Below are positions 37,901-49,159 of a DNA stretch of 64,000 nt, piece after piece. A model generated the notes under the pieces. The model had not been told where the DNA came from. It did not search any database and worked only from the letters and a program-made list of their open reading frames with translations. Each line of letters opens with the position of its first letter. The first letter of the stretch is position 1. Source of the DNA: Henckelia pumila (Eukaryota; Streptophyta; Magnoliopsida; Lamiales; Gesneriaceae); NCBI RefSeq assembly GCF_033568475.1, contig NC_133121.1, positions 132,278,375 through 132,342,374 of the forward strand, in the 5' to 3' direction. The position numbers and the translations under genes were made by a program.

Positions 37901-39348
37901 AAATCCTTTATTGTTTCATCAAATTTCTGGTTCCAACTTCTCGATGCTTGTTTTAGACCATAAATTGATCTCTGAAGCTTGCATACCTTATGCTCGCTTC
38001 CCATGGATGTGTACCCCTCAGGCTGCTTCATATAGATTTCTTCCTTAATGTCTCCATTAAGAAAAGCAGTCTTCACATCCATTTGCCATATCTCATAGTC
38101 ATACCAAGCAGCTATGGCAATAAGGATTCTTATGGATTTGAACATTGCAACTGGTGAAAAGGTTTCATCATAGTCAACTCCTTGTCTTTGAGTATAACCT
38201 TTCGCCACCAATCGCGCCTTGTAGGTCAATACCTTACCATCAGGCCCAAGCTTTCTCTTGTAGATCCATTTACACCCTATTGGAACAATTCCATCGGGAG
38301 GATCTACTAAAGACCAAACTTGGTTTGTATGCATCGAATCTATTTCCGACTGCATAGCTTCAAGCCATAAATTTGAATCCGCATCAGAAATTGCTTCCTT
38401 GAAGTTTCTTGGATCACATCCAACATCGGGTTCATCTTGATCCCCTTCAAGAAGAAGACCATATCGAATAGGAGGTCTAGAAGTCCTCTCGGATCTTCTA
38501 GGTATAGGCGTGTCTATCAATGGTTCTTGAGGTGTAGGATCGTTATTTTTTATTTCGGGTTCTTCTCGAATTTCTTCGAGTTCTATCATCTCGTCTTTCT
38601 TATCCAATAAGAACTCCTTCTCCAAGAAGGTGGCATTCCTTGAAACAAACACCTTTGTTTCAGCAGGATAATAGAAATAATATCCGATTGAATTCTTCGG
38701 ATACCCTACAAAATAACATAAGATGGATCGACTATCCAACTTATCTCCCACTGTCTGCTTCACGTAAGCAGGACATCCCCAAATCCTCAAGTACGAATAC
38801 TTAGGAGCTTTGCCATTCCATAACTCGTATGGTGTTTTGTCCACTGCCTTAGTGTGGACGTTGTTCAACAACAATACCGCCGTTTCAAGCGCATAGCCCC
38901 AAAACGAAGGTGGAAGCTCAGTGAAGCTCATCATGGATCGAACCATGTCCAACAAAGTTCGATTACGACGCTCCGATACACCATTCAGCTGTGGTGTCAT
39001 AGGAGGAGTCCACTGAGAGAGAATCCCATTCTCTTTCAGATAGTCCAAAAACTCGGTACTTAAGTATTCTCCACCTCGATCCGATCGAAGTGCTTTAATA
39101 CTTTTACCTAGCTTATTTTCTACTTCAGCCTTGAATTCTTTGAACTTTTCAAATGCTTCAGACTTATATTTCATTAAATATAAATACCCATACCTAGAAT
39201 AATCATCAGTAAAGGTAATGAAGTAGGTGTGGCCATATTGAGTACCAACTCTAAATGGACCACAAATATCTGTATGGATCAAATCCAACAGATTTTGACT
39301 ACGCTCAGGTTTCCCCTTAAAAGGAGATTTAGTCATTTTTCCTTTCAA
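34982..39348 (-). mobile_element. Element E: partial Ty1/Copia element nested in A gag
   Basis: Reading leftwards it shows integrase (LDLIHTDICGPF, LRSDRGGEYLS, SERRNRTLLDMVRSMM), reverse transcriptase (GCKWIYKRK, QMDVKTAFLNG, YVDDKLLIGND), RNase H (GYTDSSFQSD, KHVLRKYH) and then one LTR. The order integrase before reverse transcriptase is diagnostic of Copia. No second LTR, gag or protease is present, so the copy is incomplete. The coding part is long and little worn, which suggests a young insertion. It is flanked by an exact 90-bp duplication of target DNA instead of the usual 5 bp. Confidence 0.93.
34984..36823 (-). repeat. Element E LTR (3' LTR)
   Basis: About 1840 bp, reading on the minus strand from TGAAAGAGTGGG to CGTTCTCCA. 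A polypurine tract (AGGGCAAGTGGGAGAT on the minus strand, 36824-36839) adjoins its upstream end, which fixes that boundary. The other end is set by the TG/CA rule. Two extra bases (34982-34983) separate it from the target DNA. Confidence 0.75.
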
Positions 39349-39438
39349 GCAGGAGGAAAATACAGCTTCTGAAAAGCTGTGCGGAACTCGGACCAGGTGG
39401 CCATTCCTCTCGCCGCAACAAAAGGTGCAGAAGTAAAT
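39349..39438. repeat. 90-bp direct repeat flanking Copia fragment E, right copy
   Basis: Matches 34892-34981 without a visible difference. See the left copy. Confidence 0.93.
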
Positions 39439-39780
39439 CTCCACCACCTGCGTGCACGTCCATCCAGAAGATAACCTAGGGTCTCCATATTCTGCTCCTC
39501 GGTGCAGTGGAAAGTCTGAAAAGTCATCTTCATGCGGTCTAACCAGTCCTCCGCATCCTCTGGAGACTCACCTCCAACTAAGGGCTTAGGACCCATAGCT
39601 AAGAATCGACGCACAGTGAAACGCTCGTCGTCATGATGACGATGACGCCGTTCTCGACGACGCTCTCGGTCGGCATCGCCCCAACGACCGCCTCCACTTC
39701 CGTGGCTACTCTCATCATCGTAGTTTGCCATCTACAAAAATACCTCATGATGAGACTAAATTCCAAGAATACTTTTGCAT
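39349..39780 (-). mobile_element. Element A internal: gag 5' part
   Basis: Minus-strand coding fossil beginning MANYDDESSHGSGGG shortly inside the primer-binding site. It includes a basic Arg/His-rich stretch and the capsid segment PEDAEDWLDRMKMTF, typical of chromovirus gag. Confidence 0.85.
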
Positions 39781-39792
39781 GCTCTGATACCA
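39781..39792 (-). other. Element A primer-binding site (initiator Met-tRNA)
   Basis: Minus strand TGGTATCAGAGC, the standard plant LTR-element primer site, 4 bp inside the 5' LTR. Confidence 0.85.
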
Positions 39793-39796
39793 TAAA

Positions 39797-41057
39797 TGTA
39801 GTGACCCTTACCCGGATCACCTACTAACAGAACTTAGGCATGCAATTAACTTAATAAAACAGATATCATAATAAACTGGCGAAAATCATAAATAAATGCA
39901 ATCCCAAGGAAAGGAATCTGTAATTTATCCAAATATTATACAACCAAATCGAATAGCTGTATCAACCCAAAACAACAGAAATAAAACCTAGACGAAGCTC
40001 CAGCTGGCCAACCACTGCCTAGCCCCTCTTGGATCCACCAGCCTCGTCCAATCGCAAACCTGCCCCATGGAATAGGGTGTCCAGAAACACAGAGTACGAG
40101 ACGTGAGCATAAAACGCTCAGTACGAGAGTATGAGTATACATGCATGCAAAGTGAACTCCCTATAAACTCGAGGTCAAGGATCAGATAACAGAGACAGAC
40201 CGGGCCCTGGTATGTAGCACGCTGTGCCGTCGCTTCAGGAGGTGGCTCCCATACCATAATACCAGTTGATATGCCGGACCCAAATCGATGGAAGTCCAAC
40301 CACTAACAGGATAGGGAAAAACCCTACTAACAGACATCTTGAAGGAGATAGCTTAGTATGCAAATGAATGCAGCATAAATCAATGACATATAAACCATGC
40401 AGTCACATAATACATGCATACTCAGTCATGATATCTCGAACAGTACTTCCGTACCTCAAATACTAGGCAAGTGCTATCAGCCCTAGGTCCACGCCTATAA
40501 TTCGCGCTACACTGCCAAATGATACTACTATCATTATAGCGCTCTAAAAGCCTTAACTAAGCTAAAGTATACTCCTAAATATTTTTAGGAAGCAAAAGCT
40601 ATACATTCGTCCGTCGTTAACCCTTTGCTGTCGAGTGCCTCAAAACTAGGCCACAGCTCCACTACGACGCCTGGATCGCTATGCCACTACCGGATTCCCG
40701 ATGGGACGCCTAGAAAGGCTAGAACAACTCGAATACAACTAGAGTAGAGAGGAAATCCAAAATTGGCAATTGAAAGTGAATTCTCGACCTTCAATTTATA
40801 GACAACGATCGAAACGTCCGAACCTCGATCGGAACGTCCGATCCTGCCATCGGAGCTTCCGAAAATCCTGATCTGCCACGTGTCAAAATATCACTTGTTG
40901 ACTTCGGATAGGGGTGATCGGAACTTCCGATCTTGCCACACGTCATGCCTGACGTAATACCATCGGAGCTTCCGAACTCACCTTCGGAGCTTCCGAACTC
41001 TTCCCAAGTAATTATGATTAATTTTTTAATTACTGATTTTGGTTACGGGCTACTACA
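39797..41057 (-). repeat. Element A, right LTR (5' LTR)
   Basis: 1261 bp with the same ends as the left LTR. It has six instead of seven copies of the palindrome-like unit at about 40806-41002 and a matching TATA region near 40790-40800. Confidence 0.92.
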
Positions 41058-41251
41058 TACAACCAATATATCGTATGTACGATATTTACAACAATTATGT
41101 CATGATATTTTGCTATTATCTCGTGAGATTTTGATATGATATCATGAGATTTTGCATTTAATTTATCGTGAGATTTGATAAATTAAAATTTTGTATTGAA
41201 TTTTTTGTGGTGTAAAAATTGTTGTACAAATTTGGTTGTACATGTAGCATT

Positions 41252-41746
41252 GCTCAACAATAAAACATACCCATATTTTACATAAGATCCACTTGTCATC
41301 ATAACCCTAAATACCTCGATAAAAACTTTCATGAACGATTCTTTTGATCAATTCTACTAAACAGATCACTTGTTTAACTCAAATTTATATAAAAAAATTT
41401 ATTTTAAATATCGAAAATATTATTTTTTTATTTCAAAAATACATTGAATGCTAAATATATCTTCTTCCTTCTTCACTATCTAAACCTCATCTCCCGAGGC
41501 AGGGCACGTAGTTCAAGGCAAACTCCCATACCACCTTCTTTTATTTCGCATATATCTCCAATCTAGATCAACATTTTGCATCATCCCACGCGCATGAATC
41601 CAAAACACACCTCCATTTTCAGGCCATAACAACGAATTCCTCCATCTCTATCCCCCCGCGACCTTTAAATATATCCTCATTCCGCCACTTTGAACGTGCA
41701 GTTTTCATTCATACGTAGAAATCTGAGGTGAAAAGATCAAGAAACA
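41252..41746 (+). promoter_or_regulatory. Malate synthase promoter region
   Basis: About 490 bp between the MITE end and the malate synthase start. A TATA-like stretch (TTTAAATATAT, about 41665-41675) lies some 75-80 bp before the ATG, leaving a short leader. Nothing else defined was seen. Confidence 0.5.
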
Positions 41747-43963
41747 ATGGTGGGTTTCGAGAGCAGTTTCGTGGAGACATCTCCTTCCAAAGAAAAGAAG
41801 CCTTTCTTGGGCTACGATGTGCCCCAAGGAGTGGATATCAGGGGAAGGTACGATCCGGAGTTTGCTGGGATTCTTACCAAGGATGCCATGCAATTTGTGG
41901 CCGATCTGCAGAGGGAGTTCAGGGGACATGTCAAGTATGCGATGGAGTGTAGGAAGGACGCGAAGGTGAGGTATAATGGTGGGGCGTTGCCGGGTTTTGA
42001 TCCGGCCACCAAGTACGTGAGAGAAGGGGAGTGGGCTTGCGCGCCGCCGCCGCCCGCGGTGGCTGATCGGAGGGTGGAGATCACGGGGCCCGTGGAGAGG
42101 AAGATGATCATCAATGCTCTCAATTCTGGAGCCAAGGTTTTTATGGTGAGTTGATTGAGTAATGCAAATGGTAATGGATTGAGGATTATATGTATTTAAT
42201 ATGTTCAAGCTCGACTATTGATTCTTTTCTTTTCTTTATTGCTTCAAATTTGGTTGTGTATATAGGCTGATTTCGAAGATGCTCTGTCTCCGAGCTGGGA
42301 AAATCTGGTGCGTGGGCATGTGAACTTGAAGGATGCTGTGAATGGGACCATAAGCTTCAACGACAAAGCAAGAAACAGAGTTTACAAGCTCAATGATCGG
42401 AACGTAGCCAAGCTTTTCGTTCGACCCCGAGGCTGGCATCTACCCGATTCCCACGTCTTTATCGATGGGGAGCCTGTCACCGGTTGTCTCCTTGATTTTG
42501 GCCTCTATTTCTTCCATAACTGGTCTGCTTTCCGTAGGAATCAAGGCGAAGGATTCGGACCCTTCTTCTATCTCCCCAAAATGGAACACTCGAGGTGAAA
42601 TTTGAAAACTCATCATGTCCTTTTAAAGGAGAACTTTACTAACATAAGAAAGCTTATAATTTGCATTCTCTTGTTGGAACAGGGAAGCTAAGATATGGGA
42701 CAGTGTGTTCCAGAGAGCTGAAAAGATGGCCGGAATCGTAAACGGCAGCATAAGAGCAACTGTTCTGATCGAGACACTCCCGGCAGTGTTTCAAATGGAC
42801 GAGATTCTGTACGAGCTGAGGAATCACTCGGCGGGCTTGAACTGCGGCAGATGGGATTACATCTTCAGCTACATCAAGACGTTTCAGGCTCACCCTGATC
42901 GCCTGCTGCCGGACCGAGTTCAAGTCGGCATGACTCAACACTTCATGAGAAGTTACTCCGGTTTACTCATCCGGACGTGTCACCGGCGGGGAGTCCACGC
43001 GATGGGAGGCATGGTAAGTGTCATCCCCGATAGGCTGATAATGTTTCATGATTATAACGAAAATTTCATGTTATCTTTGTGACAATATTAGCTATAGGGT
43101 GGCCAGTAGTAGTATAAACTTTATTGTCACATGTGGAGTCCACTTTTATATTATCATTTGCTTAACCGAAATTCTCACAATATTGCGAATCCTTGTGACA
43201 ATTATAGTTATAGGGTGCATTGTGGACGTTTATTCTCACATGTGGAGTCCACTGTTATATGTTATATTATCATTTGATTAACTGAGATTCGTGCTGATAA
43301 AATCAGGCAGCTCAGATCCCAATCCGAGACGACCCAAAGGCGAACGAGGCTGCGCTCGATTTAGTCAGAAAGGACAAGCTAAGAGAAGTGAAAGCAGGGC
43401 ACGATGGAACATGGGCAGCTCACCCTGGCCTAATCCCAGCCATCATGGAAGTCTTCACCGACAACATGCGCAACAAGGCCAACCAAATTCACTCCATGAA
43501 GCGCGAAGAGGCCGCCAGCATCACCGAGGCCGACCTCCTGCAGATCCCGAGAGGCGTCCGGACCATGGAAGGCCTCCGACTCAACACCCGCGTGGGGATC
43601 CAATACACGGCGGCATGGCTCATGGGCACGGGATCCGTCCCGCTCTACAATCTCATGGAGGACGCCGCGACGGCTGAGATAAGCCGAGTTCAGAACTGGC
43701 AGTGGCTGAAATACGGAGCTGAGCTGGACGGGGACGGGCTCGGGGTGAGGGTGAGCCGCGAGCTATTCGGGAGGGTGGTGGAGGAGGAGATGGGGAGGAT
43801 TGAGAGGGAAGTTGGGAAGGAGAAGTTCAAGAAAGGGATGTATGTTGAAGCTTGCAAGATCTTCACAAGGCAATGCATTTCACCTACTTTGGATGATTTT
43901 TTGACTCTTGATGCTTATAATCACATTGTCATCCATCATCCCATAGGATCTTCCAAGCTCTAG
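41747..43963 (+). CDS. MLS: Malate synthase, glyoxysomal
   Basis: Condenses acetyl-CoA and glyoxylate to malate in the glyoxylate cycle of peroxisomes/glyoxysomes, allowing sugar formation from stored fat during seedling growth. Four exons join in phase into 571 residues: 41747-42145, 42266-42594, 42683-43013 and 43307-43963. Visible family segments are [14 protein letters not shown] (134-147), [11 protein letters not shown] (183-193, with the glyoxylate-binding arginine), [10 protein letters not shown] (268-277, Glu273) and [11 protein letters not shown] (298-308, Asp301, magnesium site). The last three residues are SKL, a type 1 peroxisomal targeting signal. Length and exon plan are normal for the plant enzyme. 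Intron 3 contains an imperfect tandem duplication. The 5' LTR of element A ends about 690 bp upstream and reads away from this gene. Confidence 0.97.
43078..43290. repeat. Imperfect tandem repeat inside malate synthase intron 3
   Basis: A unit of about 116 bp beginning TGTGACAAT is present twice (about 43078-43193 and 43194-43290). Both copies share TATAGGGTG and CACATGTGGAGTCCAC. Confidence 0.75.
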
Positions 43964-44850
43964 ATTACTTTTTTCATGTCATGAAAATAAATTTTCATTT
44001 TTTTAAATTTTGTGTTAATTTACTTGGTTCCCTTTTTAAATGTATCCTCGTGCATGTTTTATTTGTACTACTCTCTTCGAGTTAATAATGTGTATTGATA
44101 TAATGAATAAATGATGGCCTTTGGTGTATCTATTATCGCATTAATTGGATTTTGAATTTGAATCATTCTAGCCACATATATGTATCTTTAATTAATTAAT
44201 TAATTAACGCATATTAAAACGATTTGATTATAGATCAAACGTTATTTACGTTAAAGAAAATCGACTATATAATTTGTAATTAATCTGAATTCTAATCCAA
44301 CGCATTGAATTATATCATTGATGGCGTTTCCTATGTTTAAATAATTATTTTAGTTAAGTATAAAAAATCTTTTACAAAATCATCTTTGTAAAGTTTGTAA
44401 TTAGCATAAACAAAATTAATCAACATGAAAATAATATAATACAAAACAGCTTAATGTATGTGGTGTTATTAATTTATAGTTCTAGTCCTAGCATAGCATA
44501 TATATCGAACAATTACATATATATATTTACGATATTTTTTAAATTACAAACATAAAAAGATATTTTCATTAAAATAATAATATTATAAATTTCTTTTAGA
44601 TACAATAATGTTATAATTTTTAGTGATTATGAATATTATCTTCACCAAATTTTATAAAAATAATATCTACAATCAATTATTTTTAGAGGTTAAAAACACT
44701 AACTAAAAAATGAAAATCGCTTACAAAGTCGGCGGTAGTTGGATTTGGATGATGATATTTTGGACGATGTTTTCAGCCGTTAGATTTCACAGCGCAAAGA
44801 TATGCGGTCAGGATTTTCAGAGGCAGGAAGGCTTGAAGGTAACTTCTCTC
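43964..44850. other. Intergenic between malate synthase and GTE gene
   Basis: AT-rich DNA. The malate synthase 3' UTR lies at the left end. No gene or bounded repeat was seen. Confidence 0.45.
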
Positions 44851-44851
44851 C

Positions 44852-45567
44852 TATAAATAGAGGCGATAACACCTGCTTCATCGCAATTCGCAACTCTCTC
44901 TCTCTCTCTCTCTCGCTCGTACTCTCGTGTGTCTGAAGGTAGGGTTACTTTTTTCTCTCTCTTTATCATCATTTCCCCCCCTTTTTATTTGCCAATTTAA
45001 ATCTTTTATTTAATTACATCAATTTTATTTGTCGAAGTATTCGTTTTACTTGACGAATCCCGGGCCTGCTGACGTTCTATTCTCGTTCCTCTTGAAATCC
45101 AACGTTTTGTAAGGAAAGTGTTGTTGATGCCAATTTCGTGATTTTCGTGCTTAGGGTTTTGATTGCGATGTCGTTTTACTGAACCTGACGTAAAAGAATC
45201 GAATTTTGATTTGGGTTTTTGGTTTACTGTTTGATGGGCCTCGTTGATCTTGCGTTTATTTGATTGGGTATTGAGTAATATCGGGCAAAGAAACAAATGG
45301 GGCAATCGTCGTTCTTTAGTGGGAAACAAAAGGTTTTCGAAATTTGATATTATAGTTAACAATTAGGCTTTGGGATTTTTTGTGTGCATGTATGTTGATT
45401 TGGCGCAGATTGATATATTCACAATTTGAAGCTTAATTGGAAGTTGGGGTTTTATGATCAAGGGAGATTTTTTAACGTGGAAGAATTGGCGTGCTCCAAA
45501 TTTGGAGGGTTATTTATGTTTCCTGATGCTCTTCGAATTGTGCAGGTCGGAGATAGTTTTAGGCGTT
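44852..45567 (+). promoter_or_regulatory. GTE gene promoter, CT-rich leader exon and leader intron
   Basis: A good TATA box (TATAAATAG, 44852-44860) is followed about 40 bp later by a (CT)n run (about 44894-44914) that belongs to the leader. A donor at 44939 (AAG/GTAGGG) and an acceptor at 45545 (TGCAG) define a 607-bp leader intron, so the coding exon begins with 22 bases of leader before the ATG at 45568. This is inferred from splice signals only. Confidence 0.6.
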
Positions 45568-48500
45568 ATGGTGCAGAAACCTCGGAAAGCCTCGAAAGGT
45601 TATTCTTCTCGGTTTGTGCCTGATTTTCAGTATGGGGCGGAGGCAATGACGGAATCAGAAGGCTTTGGAAGCTCCGGTCGGGTTGAGGAAGGTTTAACAG
45701 CTTCAGAGGACTCTTGTGCACCAAAAAGCCAGTGTATTAAATTGAATGTGGATGACTATGATGGGTTTGACGTGCCTATGCAAACTTTTTCATTGTCTAG
45801 AATGTCAGAGTTGGAGAAAAGGGATTTGGTGTTGAAATTGAAAAGTGATCTCGAATTAGTTAGGTTGTTTCAGAGGAAGTTCTATTCTCTGGGATTAGAT
45901 TCAGTAGAGTTTTCACCTGCATCTAATGTTCATGGCCGTCATAATGTGCCAAAGAGACCTGGTTCGGTGGAAACTTTTCCTATGTCTAAGAGTAAAAAAG
46001 CTGTGGGAGCAAGTAAAAAAAAAATTCCTCCTGGAAAAAATGGTTCGCGCACAAAAGGTGGGCAACTTGCAGGAAAGCGAATTGAGTCGGTGAAGCAGCC
46101 TGCACGGAAGAATACCAATTTTGATGTGTTGATGAAACAGTGTGACGCATTGTTGAAAAATTTGATGAAACAGAAAAATGCTTGGATTTTCAATAAGCCC
46201 GTTGATATTGTCGAATCGAATATTCCGGACTACTTCACTGTGATAAAGCATCCAATGGATTTGGGCACAGTGAAAGTGAAGTTACTTTCAAATCAGTATT
46301 TCGGTCCAATGGAATTTGCTGCCGATGTAAGGCTCACCTTTAAAAATGCAATGACGTATAACTTGTCTGGAAATGCTGTTCATATTTATGCAGCCGGTTT
46401 GAGTCAATTCTTTGAATCGAGATGGAAATCAATCGAGAAGAAGATTCCTTCATCAACAAATGAATCCACACCTTCTAAATCTAGTGTTGTCATAGAATCT
46501 GAAATCGCTTCCATGCCTCCTGTGAAGAAGCAAAAAATTGCTCCTACTGAGAACAAGCTCGATCGAAAAACTGAAAAGCGGGTGATGACTGATATTGAGA
46601 AGAAAAGATTGGGTGAGGAGTTGGAAGCATTGCTGGAAGAATTACCTGAAAATATTATTGAATTTTTGAAAGATAGCACTTCGAATGGAGGTCAAGTGAT
46701 TGAAGACGAGATTGAAATTGACATCGGGACGCTCAATGATGATACCCTGTTCTCGCTACGGAAACTTTTGGATGATTATCTACGAAACAAGGAGAAGAAT
46801 CAAACACTGAGTGAAGTTGAGGTTCATATCTCCATAATAATTCATGATTTCTCGACTTTTCATTTGATGCATGTTTTGGATTGTCTCAGTATTGCTGTTT
46901 TTGTCTTTACAGATACCCAATGAGTCTGGTTTTAGCAATCCATATGTCCAGCCTCTCGTAGGTAATTATCTTTTCTCCAATGAATGCGCATCACGAGATA
47001 TGCTTTGGTTATATTTAGGGGCTCGTTTTGGTATTGATTTATTTCATGTTCTTCCATATACAAATTAAGGCGATGCATCAGCCGATGAGGATGTGGATAT
47101 TGGTGGAAATGATCTGCCACTTGTCTCAAATCTTACTACCATGGAGATTGATAAGGATACCGTACCAAGAAATACCAAAGACAATAGTTCAAGTAGCTCC
47201 AGTAGCGATTCTCATACCTCATCCAGTGGTTTGTTTCCATGTTTTTCCTCAGTTTCAGCATCTATACTCTGATTGGTATCTGGAGAACAATAATTATATA
47301 GGCTTTCATTATTGATTTGATCACATTATTTCTTAAGTGTTCGCAAGGTCATCCTGTTTTTTCATGAGATTTAAGGATTTAAATTGTGTAAATGTATTTC
47401 CCTTGCCTTGTAAAAAGGATTGATATAAGTATTATTCGTCTTCCTTTTCATTTCTAATCCTGAAAATGTGTTTTTTTACTTCATTGCCATCTGCATGTCC
47501 CGGAAACTGGTTATTCCGTTTCCAACTTTCTATTGTGTGTCTTCTTATTTTTGGTAATACATATGATTCATCTATTAAAAGAGAATGTAAAGTTGTAAAC
47601 GATGGATTTTGGACTTACTATTCTTTTTTACCTTGATTTTTGTCCACCCAGATTCAGAGTCTGATGGCTTGTCTGCGGGTGAAGCAGATGGTCCCAGGAA
47701 CTCAGCTGAAGCAGGTGCATCAAAGGTATACTTTGATATTTTCTGTCTTTTCTCCTTGCACAGTCGGTGGATTTTGTAATGTTTTTCCCTTTCTTTTGAT
47801 GATGCCAGGTAGCTGTAGCTTCTATACTTGAGCCACAGAAAACTGACCTCAAAAATTCCTATGGTGGGTGGTCAAGGATATGCGAGTTTCTGGGCATATT
47901 TGTTCAATTCTACTGTTTACATTCTGATATAGTTATATGATCTGAGATTTCTTCAGACTGCTTGAACGGGGACGCGGAGCAAAATTTATCTTCAATTGTG
48001 ACCTCTAATGAGCCTAATTGTCATCAAGAGGGTAAGCAATGAAGAAAAAGTTTTCTATTTGTTGTGCAGAATCATCTGACCAAGATGCCGTAACATTTCA
48101 GAGGAGAGTGCTCCACATGACAGGCTAGTCTCCTCTGATAAGCTTTACCGAGCTGCTGTATTGAGAAGCAGATTTGCTGACATTATTCTTAAAGTCCAGG
48201 AGAATAATCTTGAAAAGGTATGATTGGTTTGCTCGTGTATTTTTAAGGCTGGTTGCTTTCTTTTACCCTTTTGCGGTTGCAACTGTGATTCTAAGTTTCT
48301 AACTGTTAAAAATTATTTTAGTGCGAAACACCAGGCACGGGGAAACTGAAGGGTGAGAAAGAGGAGCTTGAAAGGTGGAGAAGAGAAGGTTTGATTTCCT
48401 TGAAACTGTAGTGATGAGCATTAGTTATTATATGCCTTCTGACCTTTACTCGGAAGGATTCTTTTATTTTAAATAAAAAAATCTAGTGTTTTATTTTTGG

Positions 48501-49159
48501 GTTAACTAGTTTAGCCCCCCATAATCTGTAGAGGCTCTCCTTTGCCAGTCTTCTCCTCTCTCAACAATTCCTATGTTTGCCCCTGCTTGGTTTTTGTAAG
48601 CGTTGGAATGTTAGTCTATTTCATTAATATTTGAAAGCGTGAGTGCGTGACTTGTTTTCAGAGAAAGCTCGGTTACAAGCGGAAGCCAAGGCTTTAGAAG
48701 AAGATAGAAAGAGAGCTGAAGCCAAAGCAGAATCGGAGGTCAGAAGGAAGAGGGAACTGGAAAGGGAAGCAGCACGCCAGGCTCTACAGATGGTACATTG
48801 ATAAGTTTTAGTGGGAAGTTGAAAATATGGAGTCTTAAGTTTTCCCATTGTTTACTTAAGTATTAAGTTGTTGACAGATGGAGAAGACTGTTGATATTAA
48901 TGAGAATAGTCGATTCATGGAAGATCTGGAAATGTTTAGATCCGCTCCAGACGAGCACCTGCAGAGCAGTTTAGTAGATGACGCAAGCCCCGAAAACTCT
49001 CAAAATGGTCTCGATGGTTTCAAATTTCAGGCAAGTGGTAATCCGTTGGAGCAACTCGGATTATTCATGAAAAGCGATGAAGATGAAGGAGTTGAACAGC
49101 AAAGCTCTCAGTCTCCAAGCACCTCAAATGATAATCGGTCAGAAGAAGAAATGGGCTGA
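45568..49159 (+). CDS. GTE8: Bromodomain-NET (BET family) protein, GTE8/GTE10-like
   Basis: A plant global transcription factor group E protein that binds acetylated histone tails in the nucleus. Ten exons join in phase into 753 residues: 45568-46821, 46913-46961, 47070-47228, 47652-47725, 47809-47863, 47957-48031, 48102-48217, 48322-48388, 48662-48792 and 48878-49159. The bromodomain spans about 186-295, with [18 protein letters not shown] from residue 219 and the acetyl-lysine-binding Asn265 in AMTYN. The NET domain spans about 335-410 ([20 protein letters not shown], then EIDIGTLND). A Ser/Asp-rich stretch follows, then [10 protein letters not shown] and a charged coiled coil ([15 protein letters not shown] onward). 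The C-terminal part, [14 protein letters not shown]-like and [11 protein letters not shown], is typical of the GTE8/9/10/11 subgroup. The ATG at 45568 follows a leader intron; an in-frame ATG at 45454 lies inside that intron and was not used. The exact paralogue is uncertain. Confidence 0.9.

Larger units (their letters stand above)
14917..41057 (-). mobile_element. Element A: Ty3/Gypsy chromovirus (Tekay/Del type), host of later insertions
   Basis: Two similar LTRs (14917-16193 and 39797-41057) both start TGTAGTGAC and end CTACTACA. The whole is flanked by the 5-bp repeat TACAA at 14912-14916 and 41058-41062. A primer-binding site for initiator Met-tRNA (39781-39792, TGGTATCAGAGC on the minus strand) lies 4 bp inside the right LTR, and a polypurine tract adjoins the left LTR at 16194-16204, so the element reads leftwards. 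Parts seen are gag, protease, reverse transcriptase, RNase H, integrase and a chromodomain-like end. About 4 percent LTR divergence by eye suggests an age of one to two million years at commonly used rates. The copy is broken, mainly by two large insertions (B and E). Confidence 0.93.
14901..41251. mobile_element. MITE split by element A
   Basis: The 16 bases at 14901-14916 (AATGTTAGATGTACAA) plus CCAA directly after element A at 41063 form a 20-bp end that matches, with two mismatches, the inverse of 41232-41251 (TTGGTTGTACATGTAGCATT). Without element A this gives a non-coding element of about 205 bp with terminal inverted repeats, the form of a MITE. Its own target duplication was not resolved, so the DNA-transposon superfamily is open. 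Confidence 0.6.

Noticed and set aside
34982-39348. Intact Copia element with two LTRs
   Set aside because: Only one LTR is present and the flanks are 90-bp duplicates of element A gag, not LTR sequence.
41705-42208. 167-codon minus-strand open frame
   Set aside because: It is the antisense shadow of malate synthase exon 1 and shows no family features.
45454-45567. Upstream in-frame ATG that would lengthen the GTE protein
   Set aside because: It lies before a good acceptor (TGCAG at 45541-45545) and its residues do not resemble GTE proteins; it is leader intron.
45913-46679. Minus-strand open frames of 84 to 112 codons
   Set aside because: They are antisense to the bromodomain and NET coding exon.
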